Source of the DNA: Pseudomonas sp. JAI120
GTDB lineage: Bacteria > Pseudomonadota > Gammaproteobacteria > Pseudomonadales > Pseudomonadaceae
Reading direction: 5' to 3'
Assembly (NCBI RefSeq): GCF_014207255.1
Contig: NZ_JACHCZ010000007.1
Span: 62,001 to 126,000 of the forward strand
DNA: 64,000 nt
Of the stretch, positions 17,032-24,873 are shown piece by piece. The position numbers were made by a program, and so were the translations under genes. Numbering within the stretch: the stretch's first letter is position 1; each line of letters starts with the position of its first letter. The notes beneath the pieces were generated by a model that did no database searches, had not been told where the DNA came from, and saw only the letters and a program-made list of their open reading frames with translations.

Positions 17032-17614
17032 GAAAACTCCCTTTTCCCGCTAGTGCACTGGCTCGTGTCAGCCACCTGGCCCGCTGCCCCGGCGTAGAAC
17101 CCAGTACTGCCCCCAGCAGTAACGTCTTGAGCGGCTTGATCCCGCAAAACGCCAAGGTGGTGCTGCGCATCTGATGCACGCCCGGCATGCGATAGAACCA
17201 GCGGTAATACCACGGCAGCGTATCCAGGGTCACTAGCAAGTGTGCGGTGCGGCCGTGCAGCAGCTTGTCAGGAAACAGCTTGCCCTCACGGTATTTGAAG
17301 GCAAAACCGGGTAGGAAAATGCGGTCGATAAAGCCCTTTAACAGCGCCGGGATGCCACCCCACCAAATCGGAAAGACGAACGTCAGATGAGTGGCCCAGA
17401 GGATGTCGGATTGGGCGCTGAGCAGGTCAGGTTCCAAAGGCTGGATTTCGCTGTAGCCGTTGTGAAGGATCGGGTCGAAAGCCAGATCGCCCAGGCGTAG
17501 GACGCGCACCTCATGGCCGGCGATTTTTGCCGAGTGGCTGTAGGTGTCTGCCAGGGCCGAACAGAAGCTGGTGGTGGACGGGTGGCCAAGGATGACCAGA
17601 ATGCGTTGAGCCAT
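16970..17614 (-). CDS. NAD(P)H-dependent quinone reductase, flavodoxin fold
   Basis: A 214-residue protein of the NQO/MdaB-like flavin oxidoreductase family: RILVILGHPSTTSFCSAL at the N terminus, FVFPIWWGGIPALLKGFIDRI in the middle, and LVTLDTLPWYY. It should reduce quinones or electrophiles with FMN/FAD. The start is the ATG at MAQRIL. Its final 62 bp also encode the start of the MerR regulator, which may control this operon. Confidence 0.85.
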   Translation of the reverse strand: MAQRILVILGHPSTTSFCSALADTYSHSAKIAGHEVRVLRLGDLAFDPILHNGYSEIQPLEPDLLSAQSDILWATHLTFVFPIWWGGIPALLKGFIDRIFLPGFAFKYREGKLFPDKLLHGRTAHLLVTLDTLPWYYRWFYRMPGVHQMRSTTLAFCGIKPLKTLLLGAVLGSTPGQRARWLTRASALAGKGSFHVHRQSRAIVGHNHQGDSAL

Positions 17615-17710
17615 GGGGCGTGACCTGAAAGTGAGGGCTTTCAGGGTAGGGTGTGCTGTATAGGGGAGAGTCAAGGGGGGACGCGCGTAGCCGCTGGCAT
17701 AAAACAGCGA

Positions 17711-17734
17711 AAGCCTGCTTTTCAGGGCAGGCTT
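17711..17734 (-). terminator. Hairpin downstream of the YcaC-like gene
   Basis: AAGCCTGC and GCAGGCTT form perfect 8-bp arms around an 8-nt loop, ending TTTC on the minus strand, 20 bp after the hydrolase stop. Confidence 0.55.
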
Positions 17735-17754
17735 ATCGCCGAATCTCGGCTGGC

Positions 17755-18387
17755 TTACTTCTGATGAGCCGTCAGCGCCGCATAACCATTCATCAAGTTG
17801 CGATAGTTGGGAATGCGCTGGGACAACAGGTTGCCCAGGCCTTCGATATCGTTGCGCCAGTCGCGGTGCAGCTCACACGCCACCGAGAACCAGTTCATCA
17901 ACTGCGCACCGGCCTGGGTCATCCGGCTCCACGCCGCCTGCTGCACGGTGGTGTTGAACGTGCCGGACGCATCGGTCACCACAAACACCTCAAACCCTTC
18001 CGCCAGCGCCGACAGGGTCGGGAACGCTACGCACACATCCGTGACCACGCCGGCAATGATGATCTGCTTGCGGCCTGTGGCCTTGATCGCCTTGACGAAG
18101 TCTTCGTTGTCCCAGGCATTGATCTGGCCTGGGCGGGCGATGTAGGGCGCGTCCGGGAACATCTCTTTCAACTCAGGTACCAGCGGGCCGTTGGGGCCTT
18201 GTTCGAAGCTGGTGGTGAGGATGGTCGGCAGGTTGAAGAATTTCGCCAGGTCGGCCAGGGCCAGCACGTTGTTCTTGAACTCGTTGGGCGAGAAGTCCTG
18301 GACCAGGGAGATGAGGCCCGTCTGGTGGTCGACCAGCAGAACTACGGCGTCGTCTTTGTTCAAGCGGTTGTAGGTTGGAGTGCTCAT
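17755..18387 (-). CDS. Isochorismatase-like cysteine hydrolase, YcaC family
   Basis: A 210-residue isochorismatase-fold hydrolase. The catalytic triad pattern is visible: Asp in VLLVDHQTGL, Lys in the KATGRKQIIIAG region, and Cys in GVVTDVCVAFP. YcaC proteins form octamers; their natural substrate is unsettled. It is transcribed away from yjfI, with an 18-bp perfect palindrome in the shared spacer. Confidence 0.88.
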   Translation of the reverse strand: MSTPTYNRLNKDDAVVLLVDHQTGLISLVQDFSPNEFKNNVLALADLAKFFNLPTILTTSFEQGPNGPLVPELKEMFPDAPYIARPGQINAWDNEDFVKAIKATGRKQIIIAGVVTDVCVAFPTLSALAEGFEVFVVTDASGTFNTTVQQAAWSRMTQAGAQLMNWFSVACELHRDWRNDIEGLGNLLSQRIPNYRNLMNGYAALTAHQK

Positions 18388-18504
18388 GGTTGAATCCTTT
18401 TTTGTTTAGGTTGGTTGGGCGTTGCGTTCAACATGGGCGCAGATTAATGGGTGGGTGCTGGGGGATAAATCGGCTGGAATGGGTAATACCGTCAACTCAA
18501 AGGC

Positions 18505-18522
18505 GACAATTCATGAATTGTC
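18505..18522. promoter_or_regulatory. 18-bp perfect palindrome upstream of the ycaC-like gene
   Basis: GACAATTCATGAATTGTC is a perfect dyad 118 bp before the ycaC-like start and 127 bp before yjfI. Its size and symmetry suit an operator for a homodimeric regulator. It is closer to the hydrolase gene. Confidence 0.5.
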
Positions 18523-18567
18523 AGTAGGACTGATCTTTTTAGCGGTCGGGAAAGTAAGTCAAAAAAT

Positions 18568-18579
18568 CTCACGCGTGAG
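18568..18579. promoter_or_regulatory. Upstream CTCACGCGTGAG palindrome of the yjf promoter
   Basis: A perfect 12-bp palindrome immediately upstream of the predicted -35 of the yjfI promoter. An identical copy lies 46 bp downstream. Confidence 0.7.
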
Positions 18580-18582
18580 CTA

Positions 18583-18611
18583 TTGAGTGTGGCAAAAAAT
18601 GCCTGTAGATT
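18583..18611 (+). promoter_or_regulatory. Sigma-70-type promoter of the yjfI cluster
   Basis: TTGAGT (18583-18588), a 17-bp spacer, then TAGATT (18606-18611). Each hexamer matches the consensus at four of six positions. It lies exactly between the two CTCACGCGTGAG palindromes, so a bound protein would cover both edges. Confidence 0.5.
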
Positions 18612-18613
18612 TT

Positions 18614-18625
18614 CTCACGCGTGAG
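18614..18625. promoter_or_regulatory. Downstream CTCACGCGTGAG palindrome of the yjf promoter
   Basis: The second identical copy, just after the predicted -10, would span about -2 to +10 and block open-complex formation if occupied. Confidence 0.7.
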
Positions 18626-18648
18626 TTTTTCACAGCGAGGTCAGTACC

Positions 18649-19338
18649 ATGGAAAGCAGCTCTCCATCGAGTTCGCCTAAAGGGCCCGATACCGATTCAG
18701 CAAGCCTCAAGGGAGAGCGCTTGAAGCCGTCCGCCAAAAAGCCATCGAGCTTTTACATGAAGCAGATGCGTGCAGGCCTGGCGGCCGCCGGCTACGTGAA
18801 ACACGAGACTTGGGTGCTTCCCGAAAACCGAAGCCTGCTCAAGCAGATGGAGAAACAGCTTCGCCAGCCGATTCTGGCTGGCTCATTCATGTCGGAGAAT
18901 TTCATGAGCGCAGGTACCAACTGGAATATCGATCGCCTCTTCACCGCTCTTCAGGCCCTGGACGACGTGGTGTCCCAGGACATTACGCTTTCTCTCGTTC
19001 AAGGCTCCGAGTCCAGCATCAAGCTGGAAATGAACGACTTCGGTGGCTTGCCGATTTACATCGCGGTGGTGGGCGAGCAGATCATCGTTGACACCGTCCT
19101 GGTCGATGTCGAGTCCATCAACGATGTCGCTAAATTCAATGACGCGGTGTTGCGCAGCCGGGAAATGTTCCCGCTGTCCTCCATCGGTATCGAGTCCATG
19201 CCTAACGGGCAAGTTGTCTACAACATGTTCGGTGCGTTGAGCTCCGACTCCAGCCTGACCAATATCGTCACCGAGGTGAAAACCCTGGTCGACAACGTGC
19301 AGCGCGCCAGCGAAGCCTTCGAACGTTTCTTCAATTAA
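18649..19338 (+). CDS. yjfI: YjfI-like DUF2170 protein, first gene of PspA-like cluster
   Basis: A 229-residue cytoplasmic protein. A Ser/Pro/Lys-rich, probably disordered N terminus (1-35) with SFYMKQMRAGLAAAGYV precedes a DUF2170-like domain of about 150 residues (LPIYIAVVGEQIIVDTVLVDVESIND region). The biochemical role is unknown. E. coli yjfI also precedes the PspA homologue yjfJ. It follows the twin-palindrome promoter and is 17 bp from yjfJ. Confidence 0.82.
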   Translation: MESSSPSSSPKGPDTDSASLKGERLKPSAKKPSSFYMKQMRAGLAAAGYVKHETWVLPENRSLLKQMEKQLRQPILAGSFMSENFMSAGTNWNIDRLFTALQALDDVVSQDITLSLVQGSESSIKLEMNDFGGLPIYIAVVGEQIIVDTVLVDVESINDVAKFNDAVLRSREMFPLSSIGIESMPNGQVVYNMFGALSSDSSLTNIVTEVKTLVDNVQRASEAFERFFN

Positions 19339-19355
19339 GTATTCGGGAGTATCCA

Positions 19356-20054
19356 ATGACTCAGTCCATCTGGAGCAAATTGTTCACCGCGCTGCGTGGC
19401 GGTGCCAACGAAGTCGGCGAATCGATCGTCGACCAACAAGCCCTGCGCATCCTCGATCAGGAAATTCGCGATGCCGACACCGCGCTGGCCAACGCCAAGC
19501 GTGAACTGGTCAGCATCATGGCCAAGCACAAATTGGCGACTGATCGCGTCAACGAGTACGACGCCAAGATCAAGGACCTGGAGTCCAAGGCAGTGGCTGC
19601 CCTGCAGGCCAATCGTGAAGACCTCGCCCTGGAAGTGGCCGAAGCCATTTCGAGCCTGACCAACGAGCGGGATGTCGAGCATAAGCAAGCCACCGAGTTC
19701 GGTGGCTATGCGGAAAGCATGCGCAAGGACATCACCAAGGCCGAAAGCCGGATCAAAAGCCTGCGCCAGCAAGTGGATATGGCCAAGGCGCGCGACAGCG
19801 TACAGAAGGCCCAGGTCAGCGCCTCCATCGCCAGCGGCGGTGCCAACGGCAAGCTGGAAACCGCCGTCGGTACGCTGAATCGTTTGCAGGCCAAGCAGCA
19901 GCAACGCGCTGCTGAACTGCAAGCCCAGGATGAGCTGGTTGAGGCGTCCACGGGGACCGACCTGGAGCGCAAGCTGCGTGACGCCGGCATCACGCCGAAC
20001 GAAGGCAGCGCCAATGCGATTCTGGAGCGTCTGAAGCAAAAGTCGGCGGAGTAA
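19356..20054 (+). CDS. yjfJ: YjfJ, PspA/IM30 (ESCRT-III-like) family protein
   Basis: A 232-residue, mostly helical protein with long coiled coils: ALRILDQEIRDADTALANAKREL at about 28-50 and heptad-rich Lys/Glu/Gln stretches to about 190. This is the PspA/IM30 pattern. The family polymerises on the inner membrane and repairs or shields it under stress. The C terminus (about 195-232) is degenerate relative to PspA. GGGAG precedes the ATG. An intrinsic terminator follows 15 bp after the stop. Confidence 0.88.
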   Translation: MTQSIWSKLFTALRGGANEVGESIVDQQALRILDQEIRDADTALANAKRELVSIMAKHKLATDRVNEYDAKIKDLESKAVAALQANREDLALEVAEAISSLTNERDVEHKQATEFGGYAESMRKDITKAESRIKSLRQQVDMAKARDSVQKAQVSASIASGGANGKLETAVGTLNRLQAKQQQRAAELQAQDELVEASTGTDLERKLRDAGITPNEGSANAILERLKQKSAE

Positions 20055-20069
20055 GCAACGTCGCCGCAG

Positions 20070-20097
20070 GAAGGGCAGTGTCTGCCCTTCTTTTTTT
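20070..20097 (+). terminator. Intrinsic terminator after yjfJ, inside the cluster
   Basis: GAAGGGCAG and CTGCCCTTC form perfect 9-bp arms around TGT, followed by seven T residues. It is a textbook terminator placed between yjfJ and the rhomboid gene, 14 bp before the latter. Read-through would set a lower level for the six distal genes. Confidence 0.85.
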
Positions 20098-20111
20098 ACG
20101 TCGAGGTCAGG

Positions 20112-20672
20112 ATGGATGCCCTGAAGGGTTTCAAGACAATCGCAGGCTTGGCCTTCTTCATGGTCGTGCTGCAACTGCTCAATGTGGCGACCGGTTACAG
20201 CCTCATGGCGTTCGGCCTGATCCCGAGAACGCTGCAGGGGCTGCCGGGCATCCTCACCTCACCGTTTTTGCACGGCTCGTTCGCCCACCTGAGCGCGAAC
20301 CTGGTTGCCTTTTTGATCCTGGGCACCCTGGTGATTATCGAAGGGCTCAATCGCTTCGTTACCGTCAGTGCGATCATTATCCTGCTGGGCGGTTCGCTGG
20401 TCTGGCTGTTCGGTTTTGCGGGCATACACGTGGGGGCCAGCGGCTGGGTATTCGGGTTATGGGCCTATTTGTTGTCTCGCGCCTGGTTCCACAGGAGCTG
20501 GAGCAACCTGATAACGGCCGCTGTCGTAGCGGTACTGTATGGCGGCCTGATCCTTGGCTTCCTGCCTCGTCAGGGTGTTTCCTTCGAGGGGCATCTGTTT
20601 GGTGCATTCGCTGGATTTATTGCAGCCAAGGTACTTCTCTCCAAGCCACGCAGCAGGTTTAATGCCGGCTGA
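20112..20672 (+). CDS. Rhomboid-family intramembrane serine protease
   Basis: A 186-residue polytopic inner-membrane protein with six predicted segments. The rhomboid features are present: HGSFAHLSANL at 54-64, catalytic Ser110 in GASGWVFG and catalytic His161 in GHLFGAFAGF. It should cleave single-pass membrane proteins within the bilayer. As a member of the PspA-like cluster it may process an envelope substrate, for instance the neighbouring lipoprotein or channel; that is inference. GAGG lies before the ATG at 20112. Confidence 0.9.
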   Translation: MDALKGFKTIAGLAFFMVVLQLLNVATGYSLMAFGLIPRTLQGLPGILTSPFLHGSFAHLSANLVAFLILGTLVIIEGLNRFVTVSAIIILLGGSLVWLFGFAGIHVGASGWVFGLWAYLLSRAWFHRSWSNLITAAVVAVLYGGLILGFLPRQGVSFEGHLFGAFAGFIAAKVLLSKPRSRFNAG

Positions 20673-20744
20673 ACGCACTTGAGCATCCACACGTCGAGGC
20701 GATGGCGTCATCGGGAATCAAGTACCCAGGGAGTCAGGGACGGA

Positions 20745-21779
20745 ATGTCGATTTTTCTTTTGCTGCGCATGTACGCCTCCTCCCTCTTTCACCGTTTCGG
20801 CTGGGCAGGCCTGGTCGTTGCCTTGGGTGTACACCTGAGCACGGCTTATCTGGGCCTGGTGGTTCTGGGCGAACAACACCTCACCGCGCCCGCCACGTTC
20901 GTTTACTTCTATCTCACCACTACGCTGACCGTCGGCTATGGCGACCTTGCGCCACAGACCTCGGCGGGGCGCGTGTTCGTGGCAACCTGGGTCATGCTCG
21001 GGGGCATTGCGCTGCTCACGGCAGCCATCGGCAAAACCACCAGCACTGTCATCGATGCATGGAGAAAAGGCATGAAGGGCAAAGGCGATTTCACCGGCAA
21101 GGTCGGTCATACCGTGCTCATTGGCTGGGAGGGCGCGTCCAGTGAGCGGGTCATCGAGTTGTTGCTTCAAGACGAAACCTCGAACGACAACCTGATCGTC
21201 ATCTGCGATTGCACCCTCGAAGAAAACCCGATGCCGGGCAAAGCGGCGTTCATCCGTGGTGAAAGCCTGTCTTCCACAGCGTTATTGCTGCGTGCCGGTG
21301 TGCCCGGCGCCGAGCGTGTACTGGTGCGAACCCCCTCCGACGATCTGACGCTGGCCACCGTGCTGGCGGTGAATCAATTGAGTCCGGTTGGGCATGTCGT
21401 CGCCCACTTCAATGAAAGTGAAATTGCCGCACTGGCCAGCTCCTACGCGCCCAGCCTGGAGTGCACGTCAAGCATGGCCATCGAGATGTTGGTGCGCGCC
21501 TCTCAGGATCCGGGCTCGTCGGTGGTCATTAATGAGCTGCTGTGCGTGGGGCAGGGTGCCACCCAATACCTGATGAAATTGCCCGAGGCCTTTGAGGCCA
21601 CGTTCGGCGATCTGTACACCCAAATGAAAGAGCGCCACAACGCCACCCTCATCGGCTATCGCGCCAAGGGTGCGTCGCAACCGTCGATCAACCCGCCCAG
21701 CGCCACGCGCGTTGAAGGCGGCGAACTCTTCTACATCGCCTCCACCCGCCTCAAGGAAATCTCCAATGGGATGGTTTAA
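20745..21779 (+). CDS. Two-TM potassium channel-like protein with cytoplasmic RCK/TrkA-like domain
   Basis: A 344-residue protein. The first hydrophobic segment is at about 20-42, the selectivity filter TVGYGD at 62-67 and the second segment at about 77-97. A long cytoplasmic domain follows (HTVLIGWEG, then IVICDC and ERVLVRTPSDDLTLATVLAVNQL) with the Rossmann pattern of RCK/TrkA-N gating domains. It is probably a K+ or related cation channel gated by a ligand. The start is the ATG at 20745, after CAGGGA. The last 14 bp overlap yjfK. Confidence 0.87.
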   Translation: MSIFLLLRMYASSLFHRFGWAGLVVALGVHLSTAYLGLVVLGEQHLTAPATFVYFYLTTTLTVGYGDLAPQTSAGRVFVATWVMLGGIALLTAAIGKTTSTVIDAWRKGMKGKGDFTGKVGHTVLIGWEGASSERVIELLLQDETSNDNLIVICDCTLEENPMPGKAAFIRGESLSSTALLLRAGVPGAERVLVRTPSDDLTLATVLAVNQLSPVGHVVAHFNESEIAALASSYAPSLECTSSMAIEMLVRASQDPGSSVVINELLCVGQGATQYLMKLPEAFEATFGDLYTQMKERHNATLIGYRAKGASQPSINPPSATRVEGGELFYIASTRLKEISNGMV

Positions 21780-22440
21780 ACAGTTGATGGGGCTTGAGGC
21801 CCCGCAAGCGAATACACACTCGAAAGGCGCCGCCGCCGAACCCCTGCCGACCACCGGGCCGCTGGGCCTGGCACCGGGCAAAGGCGTGATATTCGACGCG
21901 ACCCTGAAGTTGTTGCTCGACGGGAAAACCACGGTGGTTATCCCCGGCTCCCAGGAAGTCTGGAGTAACGGCACCGTTGACCTCGGGCAGTCGACCTGGC
22001 TGTCGCGCTATTACATGAATGACGAAGATTACTGGCTGCAGGTGCACACCACGGGCGATATCGCCGGGCAGGTCGAGTCTGTGATCCTGTTCAACTACCT
22101 CAGTTACGTCACCCTCAGCAGCGAAGCTGAACTGCGTCGGCTGGCGGGGCCGCAGAGTCCGATCGGGTTGCCGACTTATACCCACAATGGCGTTGAATAC
22201 GCGCGCGTGTGGGGCAGCGAGGAAGGCCAGACAGAATTGGTGGCCATGAGCGAGCACGTGATAAACCCCGAGGATTCCTACAACGTCGAGCACCGTTCGA
22301 TGCTATATGCCCGTGACACAGGCCTGACCGATCGACGCGAGTTTCTGCTGTTCTCTGTCGAAGAAGACGCTGAAGGCACCGTCAGCCTGAGCACGTCGCT
22401 GGGCATTTCGCTGTACACAACCGACTTGAATGCGCTCTAA
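21766..22440 (+). CDS. yjfK: YjfK-like DUF2491 protein
   Basis: A 224-residue protein starting MGWFKQLMG, then a low-complexity linker and a DUF2491-like domain rich in beta strands and acidic residues (YYMNDEDYWLQVH, ESVILFNYLSYVTL). There is no catalytic motif. It probably works in the cytoplasm next to the membrane. The 14-bp overlap with the channel gene indicates translational coupling. Confidence 0.82.
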   Translation: MGWFKQLMGLEAPQANTHSKGAAAEPLPTTGPLGLAPGKGVIFDATLKLLLDGKTTVVIPGSQEVWSNGTVDLGQSTWLSRYYMNDEDYWLQVHTTGDIAGQVESVILFNYLSYVTLSSEAELRRLAGPQSPIGLPTYTHNGVEYARVWGSEEGQTELVAMSEHVINPEDSYNVEHRSMLYARDTGLTDRREFLLFSVEEDAEGTVSLSTSLGISLYTTDLNAL

Positions 22441-22455
22441 AAAAGGAAGAAGTCC

Positions 22456-22884
22456 ATGCTAGAAGCTCTCTCCATCTCCCTGAACAAAGCCGCCGTAGTC
22501 GGGTTTGTCACCTACATTCTAGGGGCGGCGGTGCTGTTTGCGCTGTTCCAGTTCATCTACACCCGCGTCACCCCGCACAAGGAGTTCGAGCTGATCCGGG
22601 CGGGCAACGTTTCCGCGGCAGTCGCCCTGGGCGGCGCCATCGTCGGTTTCGCCATTCCGGCCAGCAACGTGATTGCCTACTCGATCAGCATCCTCGACTT
22701 CGTCGTCTGGGCGGTGATCGCAGCCGTCGTCCAACTGTTGGCGTTTCTGCTGACCAGCCTCGTGCTTAAAGGCACTTCCGAGCGCATCAAGAGAGGCGAG
22801 CTCGCAGCGGGCATCTACGTGGCCGCCGTAGCCATCAGCGTCGGCATGTTGAATGCCGCCTGCATGACGCCTACCCAGAACTGA
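22456..22884 (+). CDS. yjfL: YjfL-like DUF350 membrane protein
   Basis: A 142-residue protein with four predicted membrane segments (about 14-37, 53-75, 80-106, 118-137) as in the DUF350 family, which occurs in tandem or single units without known biochemical activity. AAGGAAG precedes the ATG, and yjfM follows 18 bp later. Confidence 0.85.
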   Translation: MLEALSISLNKAAVVGFVTYILGAAVLFALFQFIYTRVTPHKEFELIRAGNVSAAVALGGAIVGFAIPASNVIAYSISILDFVVWAVIAAVVQLLAFLLTSLVLKGTSERIKRGELAAGIYVAAVAISVGMLNAACMTPTQN

Positions 22885-22902
22885 TTGCGCACGGAGCTCC
22901 CG

Positions 22903-23613
22903 ATGAAACGAAGCAAGTACGTCCAGCTTTCGCTGGCAGCGTCGGTCGCCATGGCGATATCCGGCTGTGGGCCGACGGAAAAAACCTACGATTTGCAGAA
23001 GAAGTACAACTTCCAGTCGGTGCAGCAATGTGCCGATGAAAAGCTTCCGGTGGACGTCTGTTCGGACGCCTACATGACCGCCATGGCCGAGCATCGCCGC
23101 ATCGCCCCGGTATACGCCAGCCAGGCCGATTGCGATGCCGACTTTGTCGCCGGCTGGTGCCAGCTGGACTCCAATGGCCAGTTCATTCCTAAGCTGGGCG
23201 GTTTTGAACTGACCGCCGAAGGCCAGGTGACACAATCCCAGGTAGACGCTGCCAACGCTCAGGCGGGTAACGCTCAGGCAAGCGGCGGCTCAGGTTTTTC
23301 CACCAGCAGCCTGCTGACCGGTCTGCTGATCGGCAACATGCTGAGCAGCAATCGCAACAGCTACCGCTCTGAGCCCGTATACCGCTACCGCGATGATCGC
23401 GGCAACTACGGCAACTCGACGCTCAATCAGCGTGTCTCCAATGGCGCGACGTTTGGCCGCTCGAATCAGGCCCGTTACGGCAGCAGCAATTACACCAACA
23501 CGCTGCGCTCCTCCAGCCAGTCGAGCTCCGTGGCGTCGGCCACCTCCCGTGGCGGCTTCGGCAGCAAGGCCAGCGCACGCAGCGGCTGGGGCGGCGGCGG
23601 GTCGAGCAGTTAA
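22903..23613 (+). CDS. yjfM: YjfM-like DUF1190 lipoprotein
   Basis: A 236-residue exported protein. The start MKRSKYVQLSLAASVAMAISGCG is a lipoprotein signal with ISGC as lipobox. A cysteine-containing DUF1190 region follows (QQCADEKLPVDVCSDAYM, DCDADFVAGWCQL; about 45-100). The last 100 residues are a Gly/Ser/Asn/Arg-rich tail ending GWGGGGSSS, probably flexible and surface-exposed in the periplasm. The start was chosen for the nearby GGAG. Confidence 0.85.
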   Translation: MKRSKYVQLSLAASVAMAISGCGPTEKTYDLQKKYNFQSVQQCADEKLPVDVCSDAYMTAMAEHRRIAPVYASQADCDADFVAGWCQLDSNGQFIPKLGGFELTAEGQVTQSQVDAANAQAGNAQASGGSGFSTSSLLTGLLIGNMLSSNRNSYRSEPVYRYRDDRGNYGNSTLNQRVSNGATFGRSNQARYGSSNYTNTLRSSSQSSSVASATSRGGFGSKASARSGWGGGGSSS

Positions 23614-23625
23614 GGAAACCGGGCC

Positions 23626-24783
23626 ATGAAGAAAATCCATTGCGCAGAGCGTGATGACTGGAAACAGACGGCTGAAAACCTTGGCTTTCTGTTCCATACC
23701 ATCGACAACGAACCCTACTGGGACGAGAGCGCGTATTACCAGTTCACGCTCAAGCAAATCGAGCACGACCTCGAAGACCCGACCACCGAGATCCACGACA
23801 TGTGCATGGACCTCGTCGCCCGCGTGGTCCAGAGCGAAGAGCTGCTCGAACGCCTGAGCATTCCCGCGCCCTTCTTCGACATGATCAAGACCTCTTGGCT
23901 CGAAGGCCACCCGCACCTGTACGGGCGCATGGACTTCTCCTACAACGGCACCGGCCCCGCCAAACTGCTGGAACTCAACTACGACACACCGACCAGCCTC
24001 TACGAGGCGGCGGCGTTTCAGTGGGGCTGGCTGGAGCAATGCATCGAACGCGGCTTGCTGCCCAAGCATGCCGACCAGTTCAACAGCATCGACACCAAAC
24101 TGCACCAGGCTTTCGCCCAACTGCAGGTCAACCAGCCGTTCTACTTCGCCTCAATGAAAGACTCGGTCGAAGACAAAGGCACCACCGACTACCTGCGCCT
24201 CGTCGCGGAAAAAGTCGGCATCGAATCACGCCACATCGACATCGAAGACATCGGCCTGACCGGCGAAGGCCGCTTCGTCGACCTCCAGGACCGCTGGATT
24301 CCCCACCTGTTCAAACTGCACGCCTGGGAATTCATCTTCCACGAACCCTTCGGCGCCGCGATTGCCGAGAGCGACACACAGTTTTTCGAGCCTGCGTGGA
24401 AATCCATCATTTCCAATAAAGGCATCCTGCCGCTGCTGTGGGAATTCAACAAAGGCCACCCGAATTTGCTCGCGGCCCACCTAGATACCGAACCGGGTAA
24501 AGCTGTGCCGAAGGGCTGGGTGCGCAAGCCGTTTTTCTCGCGGGAAGGGGCGAATATCGAGCTGCAAACGGCTGATGGGCTGATAGTGAAGGAGGACGGT
24601 CCCTACACGGATGCGCCGTTTATTCTTCAGGAGTTTGCGCCGTTGCCGCGGTTTGGGGACAGCTATACGTTGATTGGGTCTTGGGTGATTGGGGACCAGG
24701 CGGCGGGGATTGGAGTGCGGGAGGATAATAGTTTGATTACCAAGGATTCGAGCCGGTTTTTGCCGCATTTGATATTGGATTGA
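23626..24783 (+). CDS. yjfC: YjfC-like ATP-grasp enzyme (glutathionylspermidine synthase-type domain)
   Basis: A 385-residue stand-alone ATP-grasp ligase related to the synthetase half of glutathionylspermidine synthase; the N-terminal amidase of the E. coli enzyme is absent. Substrate- and metal-binding residues are visible: R101 and D103 in GRMDF, E116 and N118 in LLELNYDTPT. SREGANIEL and an acidic VKEDG follow in the ATP-binding part. It should form an amide bond on a peptide or polyamine; the substrate is unknown. It ends the PspA-like cluster. Confidence 0.87.
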   Translation: MKKIHCAERDDWKQTAENLGFLFHTIDNEPYWDESAYYQFTLKQIEHDLEDPTTEIHDMCMDLVARVVQSEELLERLSIPAPFFDMIKTSWLEGHPHLYGRMDFSYNGTGPAKLLELNYDTPTSLYEAAAFQWGWLEQCIERGLLPKHADQFNSIDTKLHQAFAQLQVNQPFYFASMKDSVEDKGTTDYLRLVAEKVGIESRHIDIEDIGLTGEGRFVDLQDRWIPHLFKLHAWEFIFHEPFGAAIAESDTQFFEPAWKSIISNKGILPLLWEFNKGHPNLLAAHLDTEPGKAVPKGWVRKPFFSREGANIELQTADGLIVKEDGPYTDAPFILQEFAPLPRFGDSYTLIGSWVIGDQAAGIGVREDNSLITKDSSRFLPHLILD

Positions 24784-24843
24784 AACAGCCTGCTGGGCTT
24801 CTCAGTCAGTACTGGCACGACACGGCTCAACCGATTGGCTAAA

Positions 24844-24861
24844 TGCCCGCGTCAGCGGGCA
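24844..24861. terminator. Convergent terminator between yjfC and darG
   Basis: TGCCCGC and GCGGGCA are perfect arms around GTCA, flanked by AAA on the left and AATTT on the right. It can serve both converging operons. Confidence 0.6.
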
Positions 24862-24873
24862 AATTTCTGATTC

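Noticed and set aside
18591..18602. Possible sigma-54 promoter (GGCAAAAAATGC) for the PspA-like cluster
   Set aside because: Only 8 bp separate GG and GC; sigma-54 needs 10. The sigma-70-type promoter between the palindromes fits better.
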